This document shows, piece after piece, positions 7,608 to 17,701 of a stretch of DNA of 64,000 nt; positions within the stretch are counted from its first letter, which is position 1; the number at the start of each line of letters is the position of its first letter. The stretch is from Affinundibacterium nitidum (GTDB taxonomy: Bacteria; Pseudomonadota; Gammaproteobacteria; Burkholderiales; Burkholderiaceae_D). Below the pieces are notes generated by a model, which was given only the letters and a program-made list of their open reading frames with translations, did no database searches and was not told the origin of the DNA. The stretch covers positions 248,001 to 312,000 of the forward strand of contig NZ_JACOFZ010000003.1 in assembly GCF_014284155.1 (NCBI RefSeq). Reading direction: 5' to 3'. Both the position numbers and the translations under genes were made by a program.

Positions 7608-10600
7608 TCAAGCCAAACTACGCAACTCCCTAAGCGCCACAGACACAGGCGCCAAATCCGCTCCTTGCGTCGTAATCGTCGTCAACAATTGATTCAGCTT
7701 AAAGATCGCTTGCTCATGTTGTGCGCGCCATGTGGCGAGTGCTTCTTTGCGTGATAGCAGGCTGCGCGTGACTTGGCTGGCGATGGAGTAGACGTCGTCG
7801 CGGGCGCTGCCGCGGGCTTGTGTTTGCCATAGCGTGTCGGTTGGCAGGCGATTGATTTGATCGCGCCAGCCGGTGAGGCTGAGTTCTGCGTCTACGCCGA
7901 AGTAGGCGCGGGCTGTGGTTTCCAAATCGCTGCCTGTGCTTTGGGCGAGGTCGACCAAATCTAAGGCTGGGAAGATGAATTCCAAGGCGGCTAAGTTTTC
8001 AGCTAAGCCTGCTTCTACCCCTGCGTCGCTCAAAGCTTTGCTGGCTTCTTGCAAGCTGGCGTAGGCCGCTGCTGGTAACCATGCTGCCAAGTTGGCGCGC
8101 AGTTCACGTGCGCTTGGTTGGTAGCGTTGGATCAGCGTTGGCAAGTCTGCATTCGCTGTGCGGGCGCGCAGCATCCAGCGTGAGGCACGTTGGGCGATGG
8201 CGGTGAGCTTGGTTAACAAGTCTAACTGCAACTTGGCGTCGACTTTGTAATCAAGCGCATCGATTTGATCCCACAGCGCTTCTAAGTCAAAAATTTCGCG
8301 TGCCAAAGTGAAGGCGCGAATCACATCGGCGGCTGATGCGGCAGCCTCCGTCGCGATGAAGTTGACGAAGGTAGCGCCAGTGCGATTGACCACGGTGTTG
8401 GTAATGAAGGTAGCGATGATTTCGCGCTTCAATTGGTGGTTAGAAATCGCTTCTGGGAACTTCTCTGACAACACTTTCGGGAAGTAGGCTTTCAGTGCAC
8501 GGCTAAAGAACGGGTCGTCTGGTAAGTTAGACGCCACCAATTCATCAAACACCGCCATCTTCGCGTAGGCCAAGACCACTGCGTTTTCTGGTGCGGTGAG
8601 GCCTTGCTTATGCGCTTTGCGGCGGGCGATTTCTTCGTCGGATGGTAAGAACTCAATCGCACGGTTCAAGCGGCTTTGGCGCTCTAAGGATTGCATCAAA
8701 CGTTGCTGGCCGTCGAGTACATATAGCGGACGGTGGCAAGCGATGTCGAGTGCTTGTGATTGATAGTAGTTGTCAGTCAAAACTAAGTGGCCGACTTCAT
8801 CTGTCATCGAGGCCAACAAGTCATTACGTTGTTTGAGCGTGAGGTCACCGGCTTCCGTAATCGCGCCCACCAAGATCTTGATATTGACTTCGTGATCTGA
8901 GCAATCGACACCGGCGGAGTTATCAATCGCGTCGGTGTAGATGCGGCCACCTTTTTGTGCGAACTCGATACGGCCGTTTTGTGTGCAACCTAAGTTACCG
9001 CCTTCTGCCAAGACTTTGCAGCGCAGCTCGTTACCGTTAACGCGGAATGCATCGCCCGCCTTATCGCCGACTTGCGCATGCGTTTCATACGTGGCTTTGA
9101 CGTAAGTGCCGATACCACCGTTGTACAAGAGGTCAACTGGCGCTTGCAAAATCACTTTGAGTAATTCGACTGGCGTTAAGTCCGCGGTTTCAATGCCCAA
9201 TACTGCACGTGCTTCTGGGCTTAATGAAATCGACTTCGCTGTACGTGGGTAGACGCCACCGCCTTTGGAGATCAAGCTCTTATCGTAATCATCCCAGCTA
9301 GAGCGCGGCAAGTTGAACAAGCGTTGGCGTTCTGCGTAAGACTTCGCGACGTCCGGTGATGGGTCGATGAAAATATGACGATGGTCAAACGCGGCCACCA
9401 ATTTGATTTGCTCAGACAAGAGCATACCGTTACCAAACACGTCGCCCGACATATCGCCGATACCGGCTACGGTGAAAGGTGTGGTTTGCGTATTGTGACC
9501 GAATGAACGGAAATGACGTTTAACCGATTCCCATGCACCGCGTGCCGTGATACCCATTTTCTTGTGGTCGTAACCAACTGAGCCACCCGATGCAAACGCA
9601 TCGCCGAGCCAGAAGCCGTAATCGGCTGAGACGCCGTTAGCGATATCAGAGAAGGTTGCTGTACCTTTGTCTGCAGCCACCACCAAATAAGGATCATCTG
9701 GATCATGACGCACCACTTTGGTTGGTGGTACTACTGCACCTTTGACGATGTTGTCCGTGACGTCCAGCAAGCCAGACAAGAAGATCTTGTAGCATGCCAC
9801 GCCTTCAGCTTGATAGGCTTCACGATCTGTCATCGGTGGCGCATTCTTCAAGACGAAACCGCCTTTAGAGCCCACTGGCACGATGACGGTGTTTTTAACT
9901 TGCTGCGCTTTGACCAAACCGAGAATTTCAGTACGGAAGTCTTCACGACGATCAGACCAACGCAAACCACCGCGAGCGACTTTACCGCCGCGCAAATGCA
10001 CACCTTCGACACGTGGTGAGTAGACCCAGATTTCAAACAGCGGTTTTGGTTCTGGCACGCCTGGCACTTCACGCGGATTGAGTTTAAAACTCATATACGG
10101 TTTGAAGTTGCCGTTGGCATCGGTTTGCCACAGGTTAGTACGCAGTGTGGCTACGATAGTGGCGATGAATTGGCGCAAGATGCGGTCTTCATCCAAACTT
10201 GCTACTTGGCTCATCGCCGCTTCGAGTTGTTCGCGGATGTGTTTTTGAGCTGCATCGCGGTCACCAACGAAGTCTGGCTTGAAACGTGCGCCAAACAATT
10301 CTGCGATCAATTGCGTGATGCCATTATTTTTGTTCAATGCCGCTTCAATGTAAGTTTGGCTGTAAGCAAAACCAAGCTGTTTGAAGTAGCGTGAGCAAGC
10401 ACGCAAGACTACGATGGAACGTGCGTCGAGTGCGGTGTTCAAGACCAAGCGGTTCAAATCATCGCTTTCAACTTCGCCGCGCCATGCCATTTTGAACAAA
10501 TCTTCGAAGCGTACTTTGACCGCGGCGAGATCGGTTTCTGCTGGCAATTGCAAACCGAGATCATGAATCCACAAAGCCGTGTCACCAATCGCTACGCGGT

Positions 10601-12374
10601 AGGGATGTTCGTCAAGAACACGTGCGCCCATGTGTTCCAACACCGGCAAGGAATCAGACAAGGCCACTTTAGAGAGGTTGTAAATCTTAAAGCGCAACAA
10701 GCCTGCACTGGCGTCGAGTGGGCGATACAACTTCACCGCCAATGGCGAAGCGTCGGACAAACCCGCGAGGATATCGGCATCTTCTGCACCGGCTTGTGGT
10801 GAGAAGTCTTCGCGATACACATTCGGGAAAGCATTGGCAAAGCGCGTCGCCAAATCAAGGCCACGGCCTTCACCATGCGTGCGCAAGAGCTCGGTGCTGC
10901 AATCATCTTCCCAACGTTGCGCTAATTTAGCAATGCGGGCTTCGAGTGCGCTGACGTTCACATTGGTGCTCATTGGAGCATCGGCCTTAGCGCGCACCAA
11001 GTAGTGAATACGAGCGAGTGGGCTGTCGGTCAACATCGGTGTGAATTCGATCGATTGGCCGTCTAAAGCCGCCATCAATTCGCTACTGATCTTGACGCGC
11101 AATTCGGTGTTGTAACGATCACGTGGCACAAAGACCTGCGCAGAAGTGAAACGACCAAACGGATCGCGACGCAAGAACAAACGTACACGCTGACGTTCTT
11201 GCAAGCGCAAAATACCAATCGCGTGATCAGTCAAAGTAGCGGTATCGACTTGCAAGAGTTCGTCACGTGGATAGTCATCCAAGATGGATTGCAGCGCTTT
11301 TGCTGCATGGCTTTCTGGTACCACGCCCGCCGCGTTCATCACCGCTGCCGTACGTTGGCGCACTTGTGGGATTTCGCTGACTGCAGCGGAATAAGCGGTT
11401 GAGGTGTACAGACCTAAGAAGCGGGATTCACCGACGACTTCACCGGCATCGTTAAAACGTTTCACGGCGATGTAATCAAGCCAGGCTGGGCGATGCACGG
11501 TGGCGCGCGTCATGGCTTTGGTGACCAATACCGTTTGTTCAGAATCGATCAAGGCCACAACTTCAGGTGGCAACATGGTTTCGTTCGTTTGTACTTTGCC
11601 GCGCAAAATACCGAGGCCAGAATCTGGCAAGGCCACCAAGCTCACTTGATTGCCATTGCGTTTGAGTTCGTAATCACGTGCACCCAAGAAGGTGAAGTGA
11701 CGGTCTTCTAACCACTTCAAGAAGGCGATGCCTTCGCCATGGCTTTCTTGTGACTTTGCGAATTTTTCTGAAGCGGCAGTCAAGGACTTCACGCGGCTTA
11801 ACATAGCCTGCCAATCCTCAACGGCGGCGCGTACATCAGCTAATACGCGTTGTAATTCTTCGATCAAAGCTTGTTGATCAGCGGCGCTGACGATGCGATC
11901 ACATTCGACCAAGATTAAAGATTCAACTGGGTCATTGCGGCCTGCGGCTGTTGCAGCGGCTACGGTGCTGGCGTTATCGACGGTGCCATCGGCATTACGC
12001 GCCACGCTCATCAAAGGATGAACGATCCAGTGCGCCGTACGGCCAGTTTTGTTGATCGCCATGGTGACGGAATCGACCAAGAAAGGCATGTTGTCATTGA
12101 CGATTTGCACGACCGTGTGTTCGCTGACAAAGCCATCTTCAGCCAAGCTCGGGTTAAATACGCGAATCTTCGGCGTTTTTGGTGCGCGTTGGGAATCTAA
12201 TAAACGCCAATGCGCATTGGCTAAAGCAAACAAATTCGCCGCACCGCGCGCCGTGATCTCGTCAGGGTCGGTGTTTTCAAAGTAAGCTGCAATAAAGCCG
12301 CCTTGACGTTTGCTGGTAGCGCTGGAATGTTCTTGGGCATATGCCATTAATTCGGCAAAGTGGGATGAGGTCAT
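7608..12374 (-). CDS. gdhB: NAD-specific glutamate dehydrogenase, large (GDH-180) type
   Basis: A 1588-residue enzyme of the large bacterial NAD-glutamate dehydrogenase family (Bac_GDH, usual length 1580-1650). It oxidatively deaminates glutamate to 2-oxoglutarate and ammonia with NAD+, a catabolic role. Regulatory N-terminal half (residues 1 to about 700) with ACT-like segments. The catalytic core starts about residue 760 (FKLNPREVPGVPEP), with HLRGGKVARGGLRWSDR and the substrate-binding lysine loop VGSKGGFVLK (about 835), then the dinucleotide-binding segment GIGDMSGDVFGNG (about 973). A short helical C-terminal domain follows. Monocistronic with a clear terminator. No frameshift seen. Confidence 0.95.
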   Translation of the reverse strand: MTSSHFAELMAYAQEHSSATSKRQGGFIAAYFENTDPDEITARGAANLFALANAHWRLLDSQRAPKTPKIRVFNPSLAEDGFVSEHTVVQIVNDNMPFLVDSVTMAINKTGRTAHWIVHPLMSVARNADGTVDNASTVAAATAAGRNDPVESLILVECDRIVSAADQQALIEELQRVLADVRAAVEDWQAMLSRVKSLTAASEKFAKSQESHGEGIAFLKWLEDRHFTFLGARDYELKRNGNQVSLVALPDSGLGILRGKVQTNETMLPPEVVALIDSEQTVLVTKAMTRATVHRPAWLDYIAVKRFNDAGEVVGESRFLGLYTSTAYSAAVSEIPQVRQRTAAVMNAAGVVPESHAAKALQSILDDYPRDELLQVDTATLTDHAIGILRLQERQRVRLFLRRDPFGRFTSAQVFVPRDRYNTELRVKISSELMAALDGQSIEFTPMLTDSPLARIHYLVRAKADAPMSTNVNVSALEARIAKLAQRWEDDCSTELLRTHGEGRGLDLATRFANAFPNVYREDFSPQAGAEDADILAGLSDASPLAVKLYRPLDASAGLLRFKIYNLSKVALSDSLPVLEHMGARVLDEHPYRVAIGDTALWIHDLGLQLPAETDLAAVKVRFEDLFKMAWRGEVESDDLNRLVLNTALDARSIVVLRACSRYFKQLGFAYSQTYIEAALNKNNGITQLIAELFGARFKPDFVGDRDAAQKHIREQLEAAMSQVASLDEDRILRQFIATIVATLRTNLWQTDANGNFKPYMSFKLNPREVPGVPEPKPLFEIWVYSPRVEGVHLRGGKVARGGLRWSDRREDFRTEILGLVKAQQVKNTVIVPVGSKGGFVLKNAPPMTDREAYQAEGVACYKIFLSGLLDVTDNIVKGAVVPPTKVVRHDPDDPYLVVAADKGTATFSDIANGVSADYGFWLGDAFASGGSVGYDHKKMGITARGAWESVKRHFRSFGHNTQTTPFTVAGIGDMSGDVFGNGMLLSEQIKLVAAFDHRHIFIDPSPDVAKSYAERQRLFNLPRSSWDDYDKSLISKGGGVYPRTAKSISLSPEARAVLGIETADLTPVELLKVILQAPVDLLYNGGIGTYVKATYETHAQVGDKAGDAFRVNGNELRCKVLAEGGNLGCTQNGRIEFAQKGGRIYTDAIDNSAGVDCSDHEVNIKILVGAITEAGDLTLKQRNDLLASMTDEVGHLVLTDNYYQSQALDIACHRPLYVLDGQQRLMQSLERQSRLNRAIEFLPSDEEIARRKAHKQGLTAPENAVVLAYAKMAVFDELVASNLPDDPFFSRALKAYFPKVLSEKFPEAISNHQLKREIIATFITNTVVNRTGATFVNFIATEAAASAADVIRAFTLAREIFDLEALWDQIDALDYKVDAKLQLDLLTKLTAIAQRASRWMLRARTANADLPTLIQRYQPSARELRANLAAWLPAAAYASLQEASKALSDAGVEAGLAENLAALEFIFPALDLVDLAQSTGSDLETTARAYFGVDAELSLTGWRDQINRLPTDTLWQTQARGSARDDVYSIASQVTRSLLSRKEALATWRAQHEQAIFKLNQLLTTITTQGADLAPVSVALRELRSLA

Positions 12375-12763
12375 GCTTGGGATCCTTAGCTTGGTTTATT
12401 TCAGGTTTTGCGCCCTCCATATTCCGCCATCAACAGGGATTTGATCGCGGACGGTTTTCTAAGGTCTAGCTGCCGACAGAAGAAAAGACGCAAATTCTAA
12501 AGTTTAAGAAATGCTATTTCTCTATTTTCGTTGTAGTAGTGCAAGTATCCACTATTCCCTAGGGAAAGACAAACTTCCACGACCAAAACCATACAAGGAA
12601 TGAGGGTAGAAATACCACTTCTTAAGATGTTCGAGAGTGTAATCGCAAGCGGGCTAACACCAGTCGATATATCAACTCACTTTTGTGATGGCGCAAAGCC
12701 TGGGTTTTGTGTGCGGCGGTCGGGGTGAACAGCGAGGCTTGTTTTGGTGTGCACTGCACAAAA
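12375..12763. other. Intergenic region upstream of glutamate dehydrogenase
   Basis: Leader and presumed promoter region of the glutamate dehydrogenase gene plus the space after the TfoX-like gene. No coherent coding frame or clear repeat was found. Confidence 0.4.
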
Positions 12764-13033
12764 TTAGCGTTTAGGCGCCAGGCCCATTTCTTCGAGCTTG
12801 AGGAGGATTTCGGTACGACGCTGCTGCTTAATTTCTTGCCAATGGCATTGCTCATGCGCGCCCAAAATGGCGTACAACATATTCAAACTCACACGCGAGT
12901 CTGCTTGTTTAAGTTGGGCATAGAGTTGATAGGGGTCGATCGCCAAGAATTGTTCTGCCGTGTGTATGCCTAGCGCTGCCAACATGGCGCTCGATTTGGG
13001 CCCTAAGCCACACAAAGTATTGATGCTTGCCAT
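12764..13033 (-). CDS. TfoX C-terminal-domain protein
   Basis: About 89 residues from ATG at 13031-13033 (AAGGA upstream). The sequence LCGLGPKSSAMLAALGIHTAEQFLAID, LKQADSRVSLNMLYAILGA and HWQEI matches the stand-alone TfoX/Sxy C-terminal domain, a helix-hairpin-helix-like module found in competence regulators and as free small proteins. The N-terminal TfoX domain is absent, so a direct competence-activator role is not implied. Confidence 0.8.
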   Translation of the reverse strand: MASINTLCGLGPKSSAMLAALGIHTAEQFLAIDPYQLYAQLKQADSRVSLNMLYAILGAHEQCHWQEIKQQRRTEILLKLEEMGLAPKR

Positions 13034-13124
13034 CGGCCACTTTCCTTCACACATTCAAGATACTGATCTCAACACCCATTTCTCTCTATAAGGCATCGGC
13101 GTCCATTTTTGTCGCTAGCATCTT

Positions 13125-13153
13125 TAAAAAAAAGAGGTGGCCGAGGCCACCTC
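13125..13153 (-). terminator. Rho-independent terminator of the TonB receptor gene
   Basis: Perfect 9-bp hairpin arms GAGGTGGCC/GGCCACCTC followed on the minus strand by a run of eight T. Confidence 0.88.
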
Positions 13154-13229
13154 AAAATACTCCCTTTGGATACTGCGAGTGATCAAACTCTTTACAGTGT
13201 TCTCACACGATAAGGTGTGAGGATTTTAC

Positions 13230-16200
13230 TTAGAACTTGTGGTTGTACTCCACACGTAACTTCATCGTACGAGCTGGTGCATATTGACGTACTTCGCCGT
13301 AGTTTGAAACTATAGCACCGTCGCCACCATCGTAAGTCTCTTGGCGTGTTAATGCCATTTGCTGATTGAAGACATTGAATACGTCGAAACCAATCACAAT
13401 GCCTTTCAATGACGCAGGTTTATACGTCAAGCTCAAGTCCAAACGAGATTCAGTTGGCATGCGACCTAAGCTGCCACGCGGTGCAGGCTTACCGTTACAC
13501 CAGAAATACACGGCACCGTAACCGCCCGTTCCCCACTCTGGACCATTCACGTTTTTCAAACCAGCTTCTGCGTCAAGATCTGTACCTTGGCAAGTTTTTG
13601 GACGACCCGATTGAACCAGCAAGTTGCCGCCGAGTGACCATTCCTTGTTAAATTCGTAGAAGCCGAATGCTTTGATGGCGTGCGTACGATCGTTCGGCAA
13701 GACACCACGTGTGAACGCCATGAACTCAGGGAAGTCCCAGTTCGCTGTCGTTGAAACGTCTTGTTGACCGGTATCGGAATTGGTTTGACCTTCCATATTG
13801 CCCGAGCTACGTGACCATGTGTAGTTCAGCTTGCCGTACCAACCGTTGGTGAGTGGATGTTCAGCAAAGAGATCGATCGCTGCGTATTTACGTTCTGCTT
13901 TCGGGAAGTCCATTTCCTTCGCAGTGAAAGTCACATAACGACCATTACCTGTCGCTAGACCTTGCGCATTATGGCTTTCTACCCAAATCGTGGCATCGCT
14001 ACCTGGGTTGAAGATGAAACAGTTCAAGTAACCGGTCGGATTACCTTCTTGTTTCAAGCCGACTTTCTTGGAATAAGCGGCGATCACACGTGTATCACAG
14101 TTATCGTCGATACCAGCACCTAAGTTACGGTAGGTGAATTTCGCACCCACATTGAGTTCACGGCTCATTGCGCGCTCTAAACCAAGCGTAAATTCGTCTT
14201 GGTAGTTAGGTTTCAAACCTTTTGCGACAACGGAACGTGGGTCTTTCGCTTGTCCGATTTCACCGTCTGGAGTACCGACCGCATTAATCGCACGTAAGCC
14301 CAATGGCTGACCATTGCTATCCACACCGGTATAGGTGAAGTCTTGGCGCGTTAAAGTAGAACGACTTGCCGCACGTGCGGATACTCGCGTTGGCATTTGC
14401 AGGAAGTAACGACCCGCGCTACCAAACACCTTCATCGTCGAGTCACCGTTCACATCCCATGAAGCAGACAAACGTGGTGCTAATTGATTTTTCATATCGA
14501 CGAATTTTTCACCATCGCCATTGGTATTGCTATATTGATCGCTGCGCAAACCAGCGACGATCAAGAGATTCTTCGTGGCTTGATAGCGGTCTTCAAAGTA
14601 CTGCGCTGTTTGTTGTGAACCCGCTTGCGTCAAGCTTGAAAAGATACTTTCCGTCACGTAGTAACCACGTGTGCCGTAGCCACCATAGTTCGCAACAATC
14701 GCAGGGCGGCTGATCGACAAGTTAGTCGGTACGTTTTCACTGCCGATAGGTACGCGGTTGTAAGTCCATGTACCACCACCGGATGTCTGCACACCAACGT
14801 TAGATGAAGCGAGGTCAACGCGATCGATACCCGCACGGAAAGTATGTTCGTTCCATTTGTATTCCAAATCTAGACGATAAGACTTTACATCATCGTCACC
14901 AGGACGCGTCAAATTGCCGCCGTACTTCACTTTATTAACGTAATTAGCCGGATCAATTTCAGGAACACGTGTACGCGCAGAAGAGACTACGGAATGCACC
15001 GTGCCGTTCGGATCACCATCAAAATAGCTGACGCCGCGCTTCGCTTTCAGTTGCCCAACTAAAGCTGTCAAGGTCAAGGCATCTGTTAATTGGCCCGTGT
15101 ATTTCAAGGCGTTGGAGTCCGCACCGGTAGAACCGAAATTCTTAGAATTCGTTTCCGAATACTTGACCGCATTGTGCGCACCCGTTGCCACATCGTAGCC
15201 GTAGCGACCATTTCTCGCGGTCGTGTTGTCGCCAATGGATGTCCACTCAAGACGATGATCGTCGGAGATATTCCAATCAAACTTAGCAAGATAACGTGTG
15301 GTTTCCGTACGCGTACTTAGCCAACCATCACGCGCCAAGGTATTGCTGGTCAAATCATTGACAACGCCACCGTCGGTCAGATTTTTTTCAACTGCAGCAA
15401 ACATAAACAATTTGTCTTGCACCAATGGCCCACCAACGTAACCACCGTATTGCGTGACCTTGTTGTAGCTCACGTCATTTCTGAAGTGCAAAGTGCCATC
15501 CAAATGATCATCACTACCTGTCTGAGGGAAGTAGATGTTACGTGGCTTAGAACGCAAACTATTTGGCGTAATGCTATAGGAAGCACCTGTCTCCCAGTTA
15601 TTGGTACCGCTCTTGGTCGTGATATTCAAGACGCCACCGATCGAGCGACCAAACTCAGCACCAAAACCACCGGTGATCACTGAAGTTTGAGAGATTGCGC
15701 CCCAAGGTAATTGCGTCGAACCAATTTGTGACAAAGGATTCGTTACTGGCAAACCGTTGATGTAGTAGGCATTTTCTGAAACACCACCACCACCAAAGCT
15801 GGCAACGTTACCGTAAGCGGCATCGCCACGTGTCGTGTTCGGCGCCAACAATACAATCGCGGTCAAGTTTGTTTGCATTGGCAACTTCGCCAATTCTTTC
15901 GCTGTGAAGATCGCGCCGTTATTGGTATTCGATACGTCGATCTTAGAACGTGTCGCAGAGACAGTAATTTGCTGCACACTAGATGCGGCGAAAGACGCTT
16001 CCACACCTTGGCCGATAATCATATCGAGCTCTTGTGTGCCGACGACTTTACCGTCGCGCATCAACTCCACTTTGTAATGACCCACAGGCAATGCAGTGAC
16101 TGTGTAGCGACCAGCGGCATCCAAATTGATGTTACGTTTCAAGCCGGTGTCGGTATTCAAAATTTGAACATTCGCGCCTGCTGGTGAACCGACGTTACCG

Positions 16201-16334
16201 TAAATGGTACCGGTCGCATTGGATTGCGCGTACGCATTTTCCACTGTCGCGAGGCCAACAACACCTACTCCAAACGCCAGCACCAAGGCATGGGCGATGA
16301 ATTTTTTCTTGAACACTCTGTTCTTATTTAACAT
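13230..16334 (-). CDS. TonB-dependent receptor, Oar-like with carboxypeptidase-regulatory domain
   Basis: 1034 residues from ATG at 16332-16334, chosen because it gives a clean signal peptide (VLAFGVGVVGLATVENAYAQ region). After the signal comes a CarboxypepD_reg beta-sandwich (about residues 37-115: GTIYGNVGSPAGANVQIL ... GRYTVTALPVGHYKVEL), then a plug domain (VTVSATRSKIDVSNT ... GAEFGRSIGGVLNITTKSGTN, about 125-245), then a beta-barrel ending EYNHKF with the terminal Phe needed for outer-membrane insertion. This architecture is shared with Oar-type receptors of Myxococcus and Xanthomonas. The ligand is unknown, perhaps peptides or glycans. The LytTR/LytS genes follow on the same strand upstream. 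Confidence 0.92.
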   Translation of the reverse strand: MLNKNRVFKKKFIAHALVLAFGVGVVGLATVENAYAQSNATGTIYGNVGSPAGANVQILNTDTGLKRNINLDAAGRYTVTALPVGHYKVELMRDGKVVGTQELDMIIGQGVEASFAASSVQQITVSATRSKIDVSNTNNGAIFTAKELAKLPMQTNLTAIVLLAPNTTRGDAAYGNVASFGGGGVSENAYYINGLPVTNPLSQIGSTQLPWGAISQTSVITGGFGAEFGRSIGGVLNITTKSGTNNWETGASYSITPNSLRSKPRNIYFPQTGSDDHLDGTLHFRNDVSYNKVTQYGGYVGGPLVQDKLFMFAAVEKNLTDGGVVNDLTSNTLARDGWLSTRTETTRYLAKFDWNISDDHRLEWTSIGDNTTARNGRYGYDVATGAHNAVKYSETNSKNFGSTGADSNALKYTGQLTDALTLTALVGQLKAKRGVSYFDGDPNGTVHSVVSSARTRVPEIDPANYVNKVKYGGNLTRPGDDDVKSYRLDLEYKWNEHTFRAGIDRVDLASSNVGVQTSGGGTWTYNRVPIGSENVPTNLSISRPAIVANYGGYGTRGYYVTESIFSSLTQAGSQQTAQYFEDRYQATKNLLIVAGLRSDQYSNTNGDGEKFVDMKNQLAPRLSASWDVNGDSTMKVFGSAGRYFLQMPTRVSARAASRSTLTRQDFTYTGVDSNGQPLGLRAINAVGTPDGEIGQAKDPRSVVAKGLKPNYQDEFTLGLERAMSRELNVGAKFTYRNLGAGIDDNCDTRVIAAYSKKVGLKQEGNPTGYLNCFIFNPGSDATIWVESHNAQGLATGNGRYVTFTAKEMDFPKAERKYAAIDLFAEHPLTNGWYGKLNYTWSRSSGNMEGQTNSDTGQQDVSTTANWDFPEFMAFTRGVLPNDRTHAIKAFGFYEFNKEWSLGGNLLVQSGRPKTCQGTDLDAEAGLKNVNGPEWGTGGYGAVYFWCNGKPAPRGSLGRMPTESRLDLSLTYKPASLKGIVIGFDVFNVFNQQMALTRQETYDGGDGAIVSNYGEVRQYAPARTMKLRVEYNHKF

Positions 16335-16846
16335 GATTTCCCTTATGTAGTTTAGTTGCCTATTGCATGAAAGAGATTTCTGCACAAGCGACTGTTCGGC
16401 AGTTGTGCATCGGTCTCCCGAAGAGAATCTGTATTCGGCGCAACGAATGTGGAACGAGCTAACTTTGATCGCTGTGCCACAAACGGTTTTGTTGATTGGA
16501 ATTGCATTGCCTGACGAGGCAATATCCGAGTCCGCGCTTTTTTATACATCCCATTTTCTCCTCAGTTCACTTCAGTCACGTGCGCAAAAAGCGCAGTGAA
16601 GAAAGCGGAATCTTGAATTACTGCAGTTGCTTGCCATGCGTGTATGACTTAGGCGAGTTCAGCAAACAAATGATTCCGTGAGGATGACTTTGACAGGGTG
16701 TTTTGATTTGAACTAGATTGCGGGGATCAAGTGCGCAAGATTTGTGATGAGATCTGATCGCGAGGGATGAACGCGGATTTACCTGTGATGAATCCGCGTT
16801 TCTGTTGTTTTACAGATGATGTCGAACGATGCTGCCACTCCATCAC
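16335..16846. other. Intergenic region between TonB receptor and response regulator
   Basis: It contains the receptor leader and promoter region and, at 16770-16803, a hairpin that can end the response-regulator transcript. No gene is supported. Confidence 0.5.
16770..16803 (-). terminator. Possible terminator after the LytTR regulator
   Basis: Arms ACGCGGATT/AATCCGCGT around an 11-nt loop, about 45 bp past the stop; the T-run is weak. Confidence 0.45.
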
Positions 16847-17638
16847 TTACTGCGAAAATTTCTGTTTGACTGCTTTCAAGTAACTTTCACTGATGCGAAC
16901 CTGATCGCCATTTAATAGAAGTGCGAAATAGGTACCATCACTACCAATTTCTAAACTACGTATTGCTCCAATACGCACAATTGCTGTTCGATGTACGCGA
17001 ATGAATTCTTGTTTATCGAGACGTTCTTCCATGGCAGACAAAGTCGTTCTATGCAAGACCACACGCTGATGCAAATGAATTTCGACGTAGTTTGCTGCCG
17101 TGCTCAGCCAAAGCACTTCATGCACTTCAATACGTTCAATTCTGCCCATTGAGCGCACCACGACGTGGCTTAGCAACGGTTTTTCAGCACCCGATTGTTC
17201 GGCATCGTGCTCGCGGAAGAAGTCTTGCAATGCGCCTCCCTGCGCCAACTGTTGCTTCATTTGCAGACTATTTTCAGCACGTGCCAGCATCGCAGCAAAG
17301 CGTTCGTCGTCATAGGGTTTCAACAGATAATCGAGTGCAAACACCTCAAAAGCGCTGACCGCATGTTTGTTATAGGCGGTGATAAAAACGATCAAAGGCG
17401 GATTGGCGGTGCGACTTAACTCGCGCGCGAAATCGAGGCCAGACTGCACTGGCATTTCGATATCGAGCAACAATAGATCAATGGACTCGCTATTTAAGAT
17501 GGCACGTGCTTGCGCGCTGGAATGGCAACTCGCCACCAATTGCCACTGCGGGTGTTGGCTTAAAACGTATTGCATATTCGTGAGTGCAGGCAGTTCGTCG
17601 TCGACGATCAAGACTTTATAGGTTTTATTTTCAGACAT
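16847..17638 (-). CDS. LytTR-family response regulator
   Basis: 263 residues. Receiver domain at 8-125 with acidic pocket D13/D14, phospho-acceptor D59 (LLLLDIEMP) and conserved K (YLLKPYDDERF). A linker leads to the LytTR DNA-binding domain (about 160-260: RSMGRIERIEVHEVLWLSTAANYVEIHL ... LDKQEFIRVHRTAIV). AlgR/LytR-type regulators bind direct repeats and usually control envelope or virulence genes. It sits 64 bp downstream of its likely cognate LytS-type kinase, with a second degenerate kinase before that. The neighbouring TonB receptor is a candidate target (inference). Confidence 0.92.
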   Translation of the reverse strand: MSENKTYKVLIVDDELPALTNMQYVLSQHPQWQLVASCHSSAQARAILNSESIDLLLLDIEMPVQSGLDFARELSRTANPPLIVFITAYNKHAVSAFEVFALDYLLKPYDDERFAAMLARAENSLQMKQQLAQGGALQDFFREHDAEQSGAEKPLLSHVVVRSMGRIERIEVHEVLWLSTAANYVEIHLHQRVVLHRTTLSAMEERLDKQEFIRVHRTAIVRIGAIRSLEIGSDGTYFALLLNGDQVRISESYLKAVKQKFSQ

Positions 17639-17701
17639 CAGTGTGACTCCATTAACTTCACTTGCTTTTCATTTGATTTTGACTTGGTTCAATCGCTCTG
17701 C

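Noticed and set aside
7608-12374. Many plus-strand open frames opposite the glutamate dehydrogenase gene
   Set aside because: They follow from the codon pattern of the strongly coding strand and show no protein character.
12622-12855. A small basic protein opposite the TfoX-like gene
   Set aside because: It overlaps the TfoX-domain gene, which has a clear family match on the other frame.
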